Source of the DNA: Thauera sp. K11
Lineage (GTDB): Bacteria > Pseudomonadota > Gammaproteobacteria > Burkholderiales > Rhodocyclaceae
DNA: 64,000 bases
NCBI RefSeq assembly: GCF_002354895.1
Contig: NZ_CP023439.1
Coordinates: 744,001 to 808,000, forward strand
Direction: 5' to 3'
Shown: in pieces, positions 1 to 9,650 of the stretch
Position numbering within the stretch: position 1 is the first letter of the stretch
How the letters are laid out: each line of letters opens with the position of its first letter
Notes under the pieces: generated by a model
Told to the model about the DNA's origin: nothing
Seen by the model: the letters and a program-made list of their open reading frames with translations, nothing else
The model's database searches: none
Position numbers and translations under genes: made by a program

Positions 1-1011
1 GCGCTGATCGGCTCGGTGGCGTTCTCCGGTTCGTGCATCGCCTTCGCCAAGCTGCAGGGCATCATGAAGAACGCCTTCCGCCTGCCGGCGCAGAACCAGG
101 TCAACATCGGCCTGGCGGCGCTGGCGGTGCTGCTGGGCCTGGGCATCATCGCGTCCGACTCGCCGGCGTCCGTCCTGGTGGTGCTGTTCTTCATCGTCTC
201 GCTGGCGCTCGGCGTCGTCCTCACCAGCCCGATCGGCGGCGCCGACATGCCGGTGGTGATCTCGCTGCTGAACGCCTTCACCGGCCTGGCGGTGGGCTTC
301 GAGGGCTTCGTGCTGGGCAACCCGGCGCTGATCGTGGCGGGCATCGTGGTCGGCGCCTCGGGCACGCTGCTCACCCAGTTGATGGCGAAGGCGATGAACC
401 GCCCCATCACCAACGTCATCTTCACCCCGATCACCGGCGCGGCGGCGGGCGGTGGCGGCGAGGAGATCGAGGGCACGATGAAGGAGTTCTCGGCGCTCGA
501 TGCCGCCTCGGTGATGCGCTACGCCTCCAAGGTCATCATCGTGCCGGGCTACGGCATGGCGGTGGCGGGCGCGCAGCACAAGGTGTGGGAGATGGCGCAA
601 TTGCTCGAGGAAGGCGGCGTGGAGGTGGTGTTCGCCATCCATCCGGTCGCGGGCCGCATGCCGGGCCACATGAACGTGCTGCTGGCCGAGGCGGGCGTGC
701 CCTACGACAAGATCTTCGACCTCGAGGAGATCAACGCCGACTTCGCCCAGGCGGACGTGGCACTGGTGATCGGCGCGAACGACGTGGTGAACCCGGTCGC
801 GCGCACCGACAAGTCCAGCCCCATCTACGGCATGCCGATCCTGAACGTGGACATGGCGCAGAACGTCATCGTGGTCAAGCGCGGCAAGGGCGCCGGTTAT
901 TCCGGCATCGAGAACGCGCTGTTCTACAAGGACAACTGCCGCATGCTCTACGGCAGCGCGCAGCAGGCGATCGGCGAGGTCATCGCCCACGTCAAGGCGC
1001 TGGAGGTGTGA
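1..1011 (+). CDS. pntB: NAD(P) transhydrogenase subunit beta, 5'-truncated by window edge
   Basis: This is the beta subunit of the proton-translocating transhydrogenase, which moves hydride from NADH to NADP+ in the inner membrane at the cost of the proton gradient. The frame is open from base 1, so the start lies outside the window and about 336 residues are visible of a usual ~460. The first half is hydrophobic (remaining dII membrane helices). The second half is the soluble NADP-binding dIII domain, with a VPGYGMAVAGAQ nucleotide loop about 180 residues in, then IHPVAGRMPGHMNVLLAEA and the GANDVVNP and KRGKGAGYSG segments typical of PntB. The stop TGA is at 1009-1011. A very strong hairpin terminator follows, so this is probably the last gene of a pntA-pntB operon. 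Confidence 0.96.
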   Translation, partial: ALIGSVAFSGSCIAFAKLQGIMKNAFRLPAQNQVNIGLAALAVLLGLGIIASDSPASVLVVLFFIVSLALGVVLTSPIGGADMPVVISLLNAFTGLAVGFEGFVLGNPALIVAGIVVGASGTLLTQLMAKAMNRPITNVIFTPITGAAAGGGGEEIEGTMKEFSALDAASVMRYASKVIIVPGYGMAVAGAQHKVWEMAQLLEEGGVEVVFAIHPVAGRMPGHMNVLLAEAGVPYDKIFDLEEINADFAQADVALVIGANDVVNPVARTDKSSPIYGMPILNVDMAQNVIVVKRGKGAGYSGIENALFYKDNCRMLYGSAQQAIGEVIAHVKALEV

Positions 1012-1066
1012 TGCGCCGCCCGCCGCAGATCCTGCCGGCGGGTTGCGTCAGCGTCGCGTCGTCTTT

Positions 1067-1120
1067 GGGCCGCGGGCCGGGCGGATCTCTTCGCCCGGCC
1101 CGCGGCCCGTTTCGTTTCCT
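1067..1120 (+). terminator. Rho-independent terminator of the pnt operon
   Basis: Two perfectly complementary 17-base arms (GGGCCGCGGGCCGGGCG at 1067-1083 and its complement at 1092-1108) flank an 8-base loop. They are followed by the T-rich tract GTTTCGTTTCCT. This is the strongest stem-plus-tail in the window and ends the pntB transcript. Confidence 0.88.
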
Positions 1121-1130
1121 GCTGTGCGGG

Positions 1131-1478
1131 ATGTGCGCCTGCCTGATGTGCCTCTCCGCGGCCCGGGCCCAGAATGCACAGCAGCCAGCGGGCGGCGTGC
1201 CTCCCGCGGCCGCGGCTTCCGCTGCCGCCCCCGAGGACGGCAAACCCGCCGCCGCGGCGAAGCCGCCCGCACGGCCGGAATGGCGCGACACCGGCGGCTA
1301 CCGCTTCCCGGCGATCGGCAAGACCACCGCCGACATGCAGAACGCCGCCCACGCCATGCGCCTGCGCGATTACTGCGCCGATGCGCGCGTCGAGGACGGA
1401 TTCGTGCGCGAGCGCCTCGCGCGCTTCAGCGCCATCACCGGGCGCGAGGAAAGCTGCCGGACGCTGCTGGAGTACTGA
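1131..1478 (+). CDS. Small secreted protein of unknown function
   Basis: I do not recognise the family. The frame is open from 1011, but the pntB terminator lies inside that longer version, so I place the start at ATG 1131 (115 residues; ATG 1146 is also possible). The first ~16 residues are hydrophobic and end in SAARAQ, a good signal-peptidase I site, although there is no basic n-region in this short form. A low-complexity Ala/Pro linker follows. The conserved-looking C-terminal half has WRDTGGYRFPAIGKTTADM and ends in SCRTLLEY. Two cysteines (in DYCADA and ESCRT) could form a disulfide in the periplasm. No ribosome binding site is convincing, so the start is uncertain. Confidence 0.5.
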   Translation: MCACLMCLSAARAQNAQQPAGGVPPAAAASAAAPEDGKPAAAAKPPARPEWRDTGGYRFPAIGKTTADMQNAAHAMRLRDYCADARVEDGFVRERLARFSAITGREESCRTLLEY

Positions 1479-1513
1479 CCGGCCGGCCGTTGCCGGCATC
1501 TGCCGCAGCCGGA

Positions 1514-3637
1514 TCAGCCGCGGGATGCCAGGAAGGCGCCGAATCCGGCCGCGGTCATCGGCGGCCCGAACAGGGGGCCTTGCTGCAGGTGGCAGTCGAG
1601 GGCGCGCAGGAAGGCTTGTTGCGCGTCGTTCTCCACCCCGCGGGCGAGGACCGACAGTCCCAGCGGCGCCGCCATGCTGGCGATGGCCTCGACGACGGCC
1701 TCGTCCTGCTCCTGCCGGCCGACGCCCCGCACGAGTTCCGGATGAAGCTTGAGCGCCTGCAGGGGATGGCGCTTGAGTCGCGGAATGGAACACAGGCCGC
1801 GGCCGAAGTCGTCGATCGCGAGCCGCACGCCGCGCGCCGCCAGCGCCTGCAGCGTCTGCGCCAGTTGCGGCGACTCCTCTTCCAGCACCTGCTCGTCCAG
1901 GTCGAGTTCCAGACAGGCCGGCGCCAGGCCGCTGGCGGCAAGCGCCGCCGACACGCTGCCGAGGAGATCGCCCTGCAGGACATGCTCGATGGCGACATTC
2001 ACCGTCACCGTCATCGTCCGCCCGCGCGATTCCGGCCACGTGCGCGCATGGTGGCAGGCCGCCTTCAGGACCCAGTCGCCGAGGCGTGCGATCAGGCTGC
2101 CGTCGCGCACCGAGCCGATGAAGCGCCGGTAGGGGATCTGCCCGAGCTGCGGATGGTTCCATCGAAGCAGGGCCTCGCCGGCACGGAGCTGGCCGCTGCG
2201 CGCATCGACCAGCGGCTGGAAGTGAAGCTCGAGCTGCTGGCGTTCGATGGCGTGGCGCAGGCCGGCGGCGAAGTGGTGGCGTTCCACGTCGGCGCGGTCG
2301 GCTTCGGGGTGGTACATGCGGATACGGTTGCGGCCGAGCCGCCGCGCACGATCGAGCGCCGCGCGGGCACAGCCGAGGATGGCCTCGAGGGTCTGGCCGT
2401 CCTGCGGGAACAGGGCGATGCCGATGCTGGCGGTGAGCAGGATGGCATGGTCGGACGCCGTGATCGGCTCGGTGAGGGAGCGCCGCAGGTCTTCGGCGCA
2501 GCGTTCGGCCTCGCCGGCCAGATCGATGTCGGGCAGCAGGACGAGGAAGCTGTCGCTGCGCTCGCGCGCGGCGAGCCCGCCTTCGCCGACGGCCGCCGCC
2601 AGGCGTTGTGCCGCCTGCCGCAGCACGAGGTCGCCGACGTGGTCGCCCAGCTCGCGGTTCACCGCCTTGAAGCCGTCGAGGTCGACGCGCATCACCGCGA
2701 TGCTGCAACGGCGCTGGCGGGCCCGCGCGGCGGCATCGGCGAAGCGCGCCTCGAACAGCCCGCGGTTGGGCAGGCCGGTCAGGAGGTCGTGGCTGGTGAG
2801 GTACATTGCGCGCGAGTCGGCGCACGGCTCGCTGTTCCGGATCAACTGTGCGTCGGCGGGCAGTGCCATGGCCGCCAGCGCGGCGGAACGGTCGCCCGGC
2901 GCCGCGTCGTCGGGCGCCGCGGCGTTCGGCAGCAGCAGCAGGTGCCAGCCCGGGCGCGGCCCGGCCAGGACGCGGGCCGGGAGATCGGTGCCTGCGCCGC
3001 CCAGGCGCACGTGCGCGAACGACGGTGCGTCCGCCTCGGGCCAGCGGATGTCGAGCCGCTCGCGGAGCGGTTGCCCGACGAGGGCCTCGCGCCCGATGCC
3101 GAGCGCACTCAGCGTGGCGCCGTTGGCGGCGTTGATCCTGCCTTCGTCGTCCACGACGATGAGCGGCTGCACCAGCGCGGCGGCGAGTTTGGGCCAGATG
3201 GCGTCGTGCTGCCGGGGCCGCCCGGATTCGGCCGCGGGAGCCAGTATCAGTGCGTGGATGCCGGGGCGCAGCCGCGCCGCGGCGATGAAGCGGAAATCCC
3301 GCGTGCCTCCGCCGGGCAGGGCCATGCAGAGGCTGCCGCGGCTCTCGCCGCGGATGAACAGGCGTGCGCGTGCATCGAGGAAGGCGCGCTCGGAAGGAAA
3401 GAGGCCGGCGAGCGGCCGGCCGGCGAGATGGCGGTAGTCGCGTTCGAGCAGCCGGCAGGCGGCGCCGTTGGCATCGAGGATCACCTCGTCGCCGGTGATG
3501 ATGAGCCCTTCGTCGAGCAGTTCCAGCAGGGCCAGGTAGACGCCCGTTTCCGCGCCCTCCGACAGGTCGGGCACGAAGGGGTCGGCAGGGTCGTCTTTGC
3601 CCTGGGGGCGTCCGGCGGGGTTCACGGGCTGCGGCAT
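1514..3637 (-). CDS. PAS-PAS-GGDEF-EAL protein with degenerate catalytic motifs
   Basis: This 707-residue cytoplasmic c-di-GMP signalling protein has two PAS-like regions (about 31-135 and 150-240), a GGDEF domain (about 276-445) and a C-terminal EAL domain (about 450-705). There is no membrane segment. The GGDEF motif is replaced by RSDSF (360-364), so cyclase activity is unlikely. In the EAL domain the E-A-L triplet is present (488-490), as are DDFG (609-612) and the Lys of LKLH (630). The usual E-G-V-E signature reads R-G-V-E (666-669), and the Asp after the conserved Lys is His. Phosphodiesterase activity is therefore doubtful, and a c-di-GMP or PAS-ligand sensor role is equally possible. 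The first in-frame Met at 3637 fits the domain layout. The gene is monocistronic. Confidence 0.88.
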   Translation of the reverse strand: MPQPVNPAGRPQGKDDPADPFVPDLSEGAETGVYLALLELLDEGLIITGDEVILDANGAACRLLERDYRHLAGRPLAGLFPSERAFLDARARLFIRGESRGSLCMALPGGGTRDFRFIAAARLRPGIHALILAPAAESGRPRQHDAIWPKLAAALVQPLIVVDDEGRINAANGATLSALGIGREALVGQPLRERLDIRWPEADAPSFAHVRLGGAGTDLPARVLAGPRPGWHLLLLPNAAAPDDAAPGDRSAALAAMALPADAQLIRNSEPCADSRAMYLTSHDLLTGLPNRGLFEARFADAAARARQRRCSIAVMRVDLDGFKAVNRELGDHVGDLVLRQAAQRLAAAVGEGGLAARERSDSFLVLLPDIDLAGEAERCAEDLRRSLTEPITASDHAILLTASIGIALFPQDGQTLEAILGCARAALDRARRLGRNRIRMYHPEADRADVERHHFAAGLRHAIERQQLELHFQPLVDARSGQLRAGEALLRWNHPQLGQIPYRRFIGSVRDGSLIARLGDWVLKAACHHARTWPESRGRTMTVTVNVAIEHVLQGDLLGSVSAALAASGLAPACLELDLDEQVLEEESPQLAQTLQALAARGVRLAIDDFGRGLCSIPRLKRHPLQALKLHPELVRGVGRQEQDEAVVEAIASMAAPLGLSVLARGVENDAQQAFLRALDCHLQQGPLFGPPMTAAGFGAFLASRG

Positions 3638-3744
3638 CGAAAAGGCTGGAGGGACATCCGGCGAGGATCCGGATGTCAGGATACGCGAGCCCGCGTTGCT
3701 GCTAGCCTTGAATAACCCGGTTTGACGCCCCTAATTCCGCGGTC

Positions 3745-5199
<1,455 letters not shown>

Positions 5200-5252
5200 G
5201 GGTGCCTTTCTTGTCGGCAGCCTTCGGCGGCCGCCCGGATTGGAAAGGCGCA

Positions 5253-5258
5253 ATTATA
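5253..5258 (-). promoter_or_regulatory. -10 element in front of rhlE
   Basis: Read on the minus strand this is a perfect TATAAT in a locally AT-rich stretch, 53 bases before the rhlE start. No convincing -35 hexamer sits 16-18 bases upstream, so the call rests on the -10 box and its position. Confidence 0.45.
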
Positions 5259-5327
5259 CACGCAGCGGAAAAGCGTTTTCTGACAGGGGGTTCCGGCGTT
5301 TCCACCGGCCCGGGGCAGCGGGTGCCG

Positions 5328-6422
5328 CTATTTCTTCAGCGTGAGGTAGGCGGTGACTTCTTCGCGGTCGTGGTACAGATGCTTGATGCGCAATTCGTAG
5401 GGGCCGACGCTGGCGAGCCGCTTGCGGATCAGCGTGCGGCACTGCTCCACGGCGTCCAGGCGCCGCTTCATCGGCAGCTTCAGGTTGAAGATCGTGTGCC
5501 GGCACTTGCTGGTGGCGATCCATTCGGCCATCAGCGAGGCGATGCGGCTGGGCTGCTCGACCATGTCGCACACCATCCAGTCCACCGGCCGCGGCGGACG
5601 CCAGGTGAAGCCGTCGGCGCGGATGTGCTCGACCATCTCGGTGGCCATCACGCTGTCGCGCAGCGGACCGTTGTCGATCGCGGTGACGCGCAGGCCGCGA
5701 TGCACGAGCTGCCAGGTCCAGCCGCCCGGTGCCGCGCCGAGGTCGACCGCGCGCTGGCCGGCGCGCACCAGGGTATCGCGTTCCTCGTCGGAGAGCAGCG
5801 TGGTGAAGGCTTCGGCCAGCTTCAGCGTCGAGCGGCTGGGCGCATTCGACGGCATGCGCAGGCGCGGCACGCCCATCGGCCACGGCGCCGCCTGGCCCGG
5901 CATCCCGGCCGCGAGCCAGGCGGTGGCGGCATCGGTGAACAACACGTGCAGTATCGGCAGGCCGGTGCGGCTGGTGCGCAGTGCGCCGGCTTTCTCGAGT
6001 TCGCGCGACAGCGGCTCGGCGAAACGGCGGCAAAAGCCCGACTGCTGCTTGGCGACGTCGGTGTCGGGTGTCTCGGCCACGACACCGGAAAAGCGCTGGC
6101 CGGACGCCTTGACCGCGGCCACGATCGGCGTCGCGCGGTCCCGCTCGGGCAGGCCCTCCACGCGTGCGAACCATGGCAGCAATTGGCGCGCGAACACCGG
6201 GCGGCGCCAGTCCGCGGCCCCGGCGAGCGAGGACAGCGCGACGGGCTCGAAGGTTTCATAGACGGCGTAACCGGTGTCGGGCTGCGCGCGGACGTAGCCG
6301 ATGAGACCGGCTTCGGCGGCGATGTCGTCGATTTCGGCGGCGAGTTCCTTTTCGAAGCCGGCGCGGCAATATCCGATCAGGCCGGAAACGAGAAGGCTGT
6401 AGCCAGGGATGGGGTTGGACAT
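5328..6422 (-). CDS. rlmM: 23S rRNA (cytidine-2'-O)-methyltransferase RlmM
   Basis: RlmM methylates the 2'-OH of C2498 in the peptidyl-transferase region of 23S rRNA, using S-adenosylmethionine. The 364-residue protein has the expected N-terminal THUMP-like region. The C-terminal RrmJ-type methyltransferase fold has the SAM loop VDLGAAPGGWTWQL, the Asp strand DWMVCDMVEQP, and the segment with the catalytic Lys, FNLKLPMKRR. The frame stays open far upstream to 7622 because of GC bias. I choose the Met at 6422 (MSNPIPGYSLLVSGLIGY), which gives the normal family length and leaves the divergent promoter region free. It is transcribed away from the aldo/keto reductase gene. Confidence 0.93.
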   Translation of the reverse strand: MSNPIPGYSLLVSGLIGYCRAGFEKELAAEIDDIAAEAGLIGYVRAQPDTGYAVYETFEPVALSSLAGAADWRRPVFARQLLPWFARVEGLPERDRATPIVAAVKASGQRFSGVVAETPDTDVAKQQSGFCRRFAEPLSRELEKAGALRTSRTGLPILHVLFTDAATAWLAAGMPGQAAPWPMGVPRLRMPSNAPSRSTLKLAEAFTTLLSDEERDTLVRAGQRAVDLGAAPGGWTWQLVHRGLRVTAIDNGPLRDSVMATEMVEHIRADGFTWRPPRPVDWMVCDMVEQPSRIASLMAEWIATSKCRHTIFNLKLPMKRRLDAVEQCRTLIRKRLASVGPYELRIKHLYHDREEVTAYLTLKK

Positions 6423-6596
6423 CGGGGGCAGGGAAGATGGGCGGATGACGGCGCCCCGTCGGGCGCCCCGGCGCGCTGAAGTATCATGGCGCGAGAGCGC
6501 GATATGATAAGCGATAAGTCGCCGGGGCGGCGCGGGCGAGCCCGCACATCCGCCTGCCGGAGCATATTCGCATCCACGACAGGAGCGCAGGAACAC

Positions 6597-7649
6597 ATGA
6601 TCGAACGTGAAATGACCTACCGGGTGCTGGGCGAGAACGGGCCCAGGGTGTCGGCGATCTGCCTCGGCACGATGACCTTCGGCCAGCAGAACACCGAGGC
6701 CGAGGCGCACGCCCAGCTCGACTACGCCGTCGAGCGGGGCGTCAACTTCATCGACGTCGCCGAGATCTACCCGGTGCCGACGCGTGCCGAGACCGCGGGC
6801 GCCACCGAGCGCTTCGTCGGCAACTGGCTCGCCCGCCAGGCGCGCGACAGGCTGGTGATCGCGACCAAGGTCGCCGGGCCTGCGCGGTCCCTGCCGTGGA
6901 TACGCGGCGGCCCGCCCGCCCTCGACCGGGCCAACATCCGGGCCGCCGTCGAAGGCAGCCTGCAGCGCCTGCGGACCGACTACATCGACCTCTACCAGTT
7001 GCACTGGCCCGAGCGCAACCAGCCGATGTTCGGCCAGTGGCGGTTCGAACCGGAGAAGGAGCGCGAATGCACGCCGGTCCGCGCCCAGCTCGAGGCGCTC
7101 GCCGAACTGGTGGAGGAGGGCAAGATCCGCCACGTCGGCCTGTCCAACGAGCATCCGTGGGGCGTCATGGAATTCGTGCGGTTGTCGCGGGAGCTGGGCC
7201 TGCCGCGGGTGGTGTCGATCCAGAATGCCTACAGCCTGGTCAATCGCGGCTACGAATCCGGCCTGGCCGAGATCGCCTACCGCGAGCGCATCAGCCTGCT
7301 CGCGTACTCCCCGCTGGCCTTCGGCCATCTGTCGGGCAAGTATCTGGCGGACCCCGCGGCGGAGGGACGCATCACCCTGTTCCCGAACTTCGGCCAGCGC
7401 TACGCCAAGCCGAACCTGATGCCCGCCGTGCAGGGCTATGCCGAGCTGGCACGCGCGCATGGCCTGACGCCGGCGCAACTGGCGCTGGCCTTCGTCCATT
7501 CCCGCTGGTTCGTCGGCAGCACCATCGTCGGCGCCACGACGATGGAGCAGCTCGAGCACAACCTGGCGTCGTGGAACGTATCGCTCGACGAGCCGGTGCT
7601 GGAGGCGATCGACGCCCTGCACCTGCGCTACACCAACCCGGCGCCCTGA
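6597..7649 (+). CDS. NADP(H)-dependent aldo/keto reductase, Tas-like
   Basis: A 350-residue cytosolic NADPH-dependent oxidoreductase of the aldo/keto reductase superfamily. The TIM-barrel signatures are visible: CLGTMTFGQQN at the N-terminus, the catalytic Asp/Tyr in FIDVAEIYPVP, the Lys in VIATKVAG, QLHWPER, VGLSNEHPWGV, and the C-terminal NADPH loop VGATTMEQLEHN. The insertion RAETAGATERFVGNWL after the catalytic Tyr is typical of the Tas subgroup. I start at ATG 6597, with AGGAG at 6581-6585; ATG 6609 is possible. It is divergent from rlmM and seems to stand alone. The physiological substrate cannot be read from sequence. Confidence 0.88.
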   Translation: MIEREMTYRVLGENGPRVSAICLGTMTFGQQNTEAEAHAQLDYAVERGVNFIDVAEIYPVPTRAETAGATERFVGNWLARQARDRLVIATKVAGPARSLPWIRGGPPALDRANIRAAVEGSLQRLRTDYIDLYQLHWPERNQPMFGQWRFEPEKERECTPVRAQLEALAELVEEGKIRHVGLSNEHPWGVMEFVRLSRELGLPRVVSIQNAYSLVNRGYESGLAEIAYRERISLLAYSPLAFGHLSGKYLADPAAEGRITLFPNFGQRYAKPNLMPAVQGYAELARAHGLTPAQLALAFVHSRWFVGSTIVGATTMEQLEHNLASWNVSLDEPVLEAIDALHLRYTNPAP

Positions 7650-7671
7650 GGGGGCGCGCGGCCACCGCTGC

Positions 7672-8007
7672 CTAGTGGCCGGCGGCGGGCCCGGGCGCCT
7701 CCGGCACGGCGGCCTGCCGTCCGGACGCGGGCGGGATCTGCGAGGGGACGACCTCGAGCTTGTGCTCCATCATGTAGTCGTTCATCTCGCGCCAGCCGGC
7801 GAACACCGCCGCCTTCTCGGCTCCCGGGTTCAGCGCGTAGCAGTCTTCCAGCGAGCGTCCGGCGTGGCGGCAGGCGCTGCCGACGGCCCGGCCTTCGGCT
7901 TCCGCCTTTCTCGGATTGGGCAGGTCGAGCGCGTCGCTGAGCTGGTCGCAGCCCGCGGCGAGCGGAAGCAGGGCAAGCAGGAGCAGGGTCGGGAGGGCAG
8001 GGCGCAT
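7672..8007 (-). CDS. Small lipoprotein of unknown function
   Basis: This 111-residue protein begins with a short signal ending in the lipobox LAAGC (Cys at about residue 20), so it should be lipid-anchored, in the outer membrane by the +2 Asp rule exceptions or, since +2 is Asp, possibly retained in the inner membrane. The mature part has two more cysteines (SACRHAGRSLEDCYALNP), which could form a disulfide, and the segment AAVFAGWREMNDYMMEHKL. The C-terminus is Pro/Ala-rich. I recognise the general look of short beta-proteobacterial lipoproteins but no named family. It is divergent from the following binding-protein gene. Confidence 0.72.
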   Translation of the reverse strand: MRPALPTLLLLALLPLAAGCDQLSDALDLPNPRKAEAEGRAVGSACRHAGRSLEDCYALNPGAEKAAVFAGWREMNDYMMEHKLEVVPSQIPPASGRQAAVPEAPGPAAGH

Positions 8008-8135
8008 GGCGGCGGGTCGTTCCGGTCGGTTTGCCTTGAGAGTATCGTCATCCGCGCCGCGTTCTTGAATCCGGCGTGCGGGCGCCGCCGGGCGCCGTTA
8101 CATCGTGCCCGGCGCCGAAAGCCGGCGCGCCGAAC

Positions 8136-8141
8136 TATAAT
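8136..8141 (+). promoter_or_regulatory. -10 element before the orphan binding protein gene
   Basis: A perfect TATAAT lies 44 bases before the start at 8185 in an AT-rich pocket of a GC-rich spacer. The -35 region is GC-rich and unconvincing. Confidence 0.4.
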
Positions 8142-8184
8142 TCCTTAGTCGTTCCGACCCGCTCTCCATCGCTCCGTAGAATCC

Positions 8185-9465
8185 ATGAATCAGAAGACTT
8201 TCACGCGCATCGCCGTGCTGCTTGCCGGCTTCGGTCTGGGCGCCGCCCTCCAGCCCGCCTGGGCGGCCGCGGATGCCAAAACCGCGGCTGTCCAGCAGAT
8301 CGAACTCTTCCACCAGTTGCCCGACGGCAAGGCCGAAGCGCTGAAGGATCTGGTCGACCGCTTCAATGCGCAGAGCAAGGATGCGCAGATCGTCCTGTCG
8401 CAGAACGACTGGCACGCAGCCAGCGCGCCGCACCTGATGATTCTGGAAGGCGAGGACGAAGAAGGCTTCCTCGCCGGCAAGCCGCGCTACAAGCCCCTGC
8501 ATGCGCTGATGAAGGAAGCCGGCGTGCCCCTGCAGACCCTGCGGCCGCCCGCGATGATGACGCGCACGCCGGTCGACGCGAAGGGGCAACTGCTGGCGCT
8601 GCCGGTCGGCCTGTCCACGCCGGTGCTGTTCCTGAACCGCGACGCGCTGCGCCGCGCCGGCGTGAACCCCGACAAGCCCGAGGTCGCCACCTGGTTCGAT
8701 CTGCAGAACACCCTGGGCAAGATGGCCGATGCCGGGCAGCAGTGCCCCTACACCGTGGCCGAGCCGAGCCGCGTGATGGTCGAGAACCTCAGCGCCTGGC
8801 ACAACGAGCCGGTGGCGACGATGCGCGGCAAGACCATGGCGCCGTCGTTCAACGGCATGTTCCAGGTCAAGCACGTGGCGATGATGGCGAGCTGGCAGCG
8901 CGCCCGCTACCTGCACGTGTTCGGCGGCAAGGTCGAGGCCGAGGAGCGCTTCGCTGCGGGCGAGTGCGCGGTGATCGCCGCGCCGTCGGCCAGTTGGGTC
9001 GATTTCCGCAGCAAGGGCAAGGTCGATGTGGCGGTGGCCCGCCTGCCTTACTACGACGACTTCCCCGGCGCGCCGCAGAACACCATCGCCGACGGCCCGG
9101 CGCTATGGGCGTCCGCCGGCAAGAAGCCGGCCGAATACAAGGCGATGGCGCGCTTCGTCAGCTTCTGGCTGCAGGCCGAGAACCAGGTCGCGTGGCAGCG
9201 GCAGACCGGCTACCTCCCGCTCAACCGTGCCGGCCTGCTGGCCTCGCAGAGCGAACTGCTCGGCCACGATCTCGAGAACATCAAGGTCGCCGTGGCGCAG
9301 CTCTCCAACAAGCCGGCGACGGCCGATTCGTCGGCCCAGCCGGTGGTCGAGCGCGAGAAGGTGCGCCGCATCATCGACGAGGAACTCGCCGGCGTGTGGG
9401 CCGACCGCAAGGCCGCGAAGGAAGCCCTCGACAACGCCGTCGCACGCATCTCCTCGGGCCGTTGA
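8185..9465 (+). CDS. Extracellular solute-binding protein, family 1 (UgpB/sugar type), orphan
   Basis: A 426-residue periplasmic binding protein. The signal peptide is clear: basic MNQKTFTR, then a hydrophobic core ending in QPAWAAADA. The mature protein follows the family 1 pattern, with IELFHQLPDGKAEALKDLVDRFNAQ near the start, a QLLALPVGLSTPVLFLNRDAL segment, and a C-terminal helical end with a KVRRIIDEELAGVWADRKAA repeat seen in glycerol-3-phosphate-type binding proteins. No permease or ATPase gene is adjacent; the next gene is ispB in the same direction, 185 bases later. The ligand is unknown, and sugar or glycerophosphodiester is only a family-level guess. Confidence 0.82.
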   Translation: MNQKTFTRIAVLLAGFGLGAALQPAWAAADAKTAAVQQIELFHQLPDGKAEALKDLVDRFNAQSKDAQIVLSQNDWHAASAPHLMILEGEDEEGFLAGKPRYKPLHALMKEAGVPLQTLRPPAMMTRTPVDAKGQLLALPVGLSTPVLFLNRDALRRAGVNPDKPEVATWFDLQNTLGKMADAGQQCPYTVAEPSRVMVENLSAWHNEPVATMRGKTMAPSFNGMFQVKHVAMMASWQRARYLHVFGGKVEAEERFAAGECAVIAAPSASWVDFRSKGKVDVAVARLPYYDDFPGAPQNTIADGPALWASAGKKPAEYKAMARFVSFWLQAENQVAWQRQTGYLPLNRAGLLASQSELLGHDLENIKVAVAQLSNKPATADSSAQPVVEREKVRRIIDEELAGVWADRKAAKEALDNAVARISSGR

Positions 9466-9650
9466 AGCGCTTCCGGCTGCCCGCCGGGTCCGCGCCGGGG
9501 GGCTTGGCGGCAGCCGGATGAGTGGCTTGCCGCTGCCTTCCGCCATGCCTGGTTGCGGCGGTCCGGCCCCGGGAGGCATCGGCCGGCGGTCAGGTTGACG
9601 CCGCTTGCGGCCCCCACCTACCATCCCGTTTTTTCGCGAGCGTTCCCGCC

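Noticed and set aside
1..1478. A plus-strand frame from 33 to 1478 as one protein
   Set aside because: Up to about 1010 it only mirrors pntB in another frame with Arg/Gly/His-rich composition. Only the last part has a signal peptide and reasonable composition.
5328..7622. A 764-residue extension of RlmM
   Set aside because: The extra N-terminus is the antisense of the aldo/keto reductase, and the family starts at the Met at 6422.
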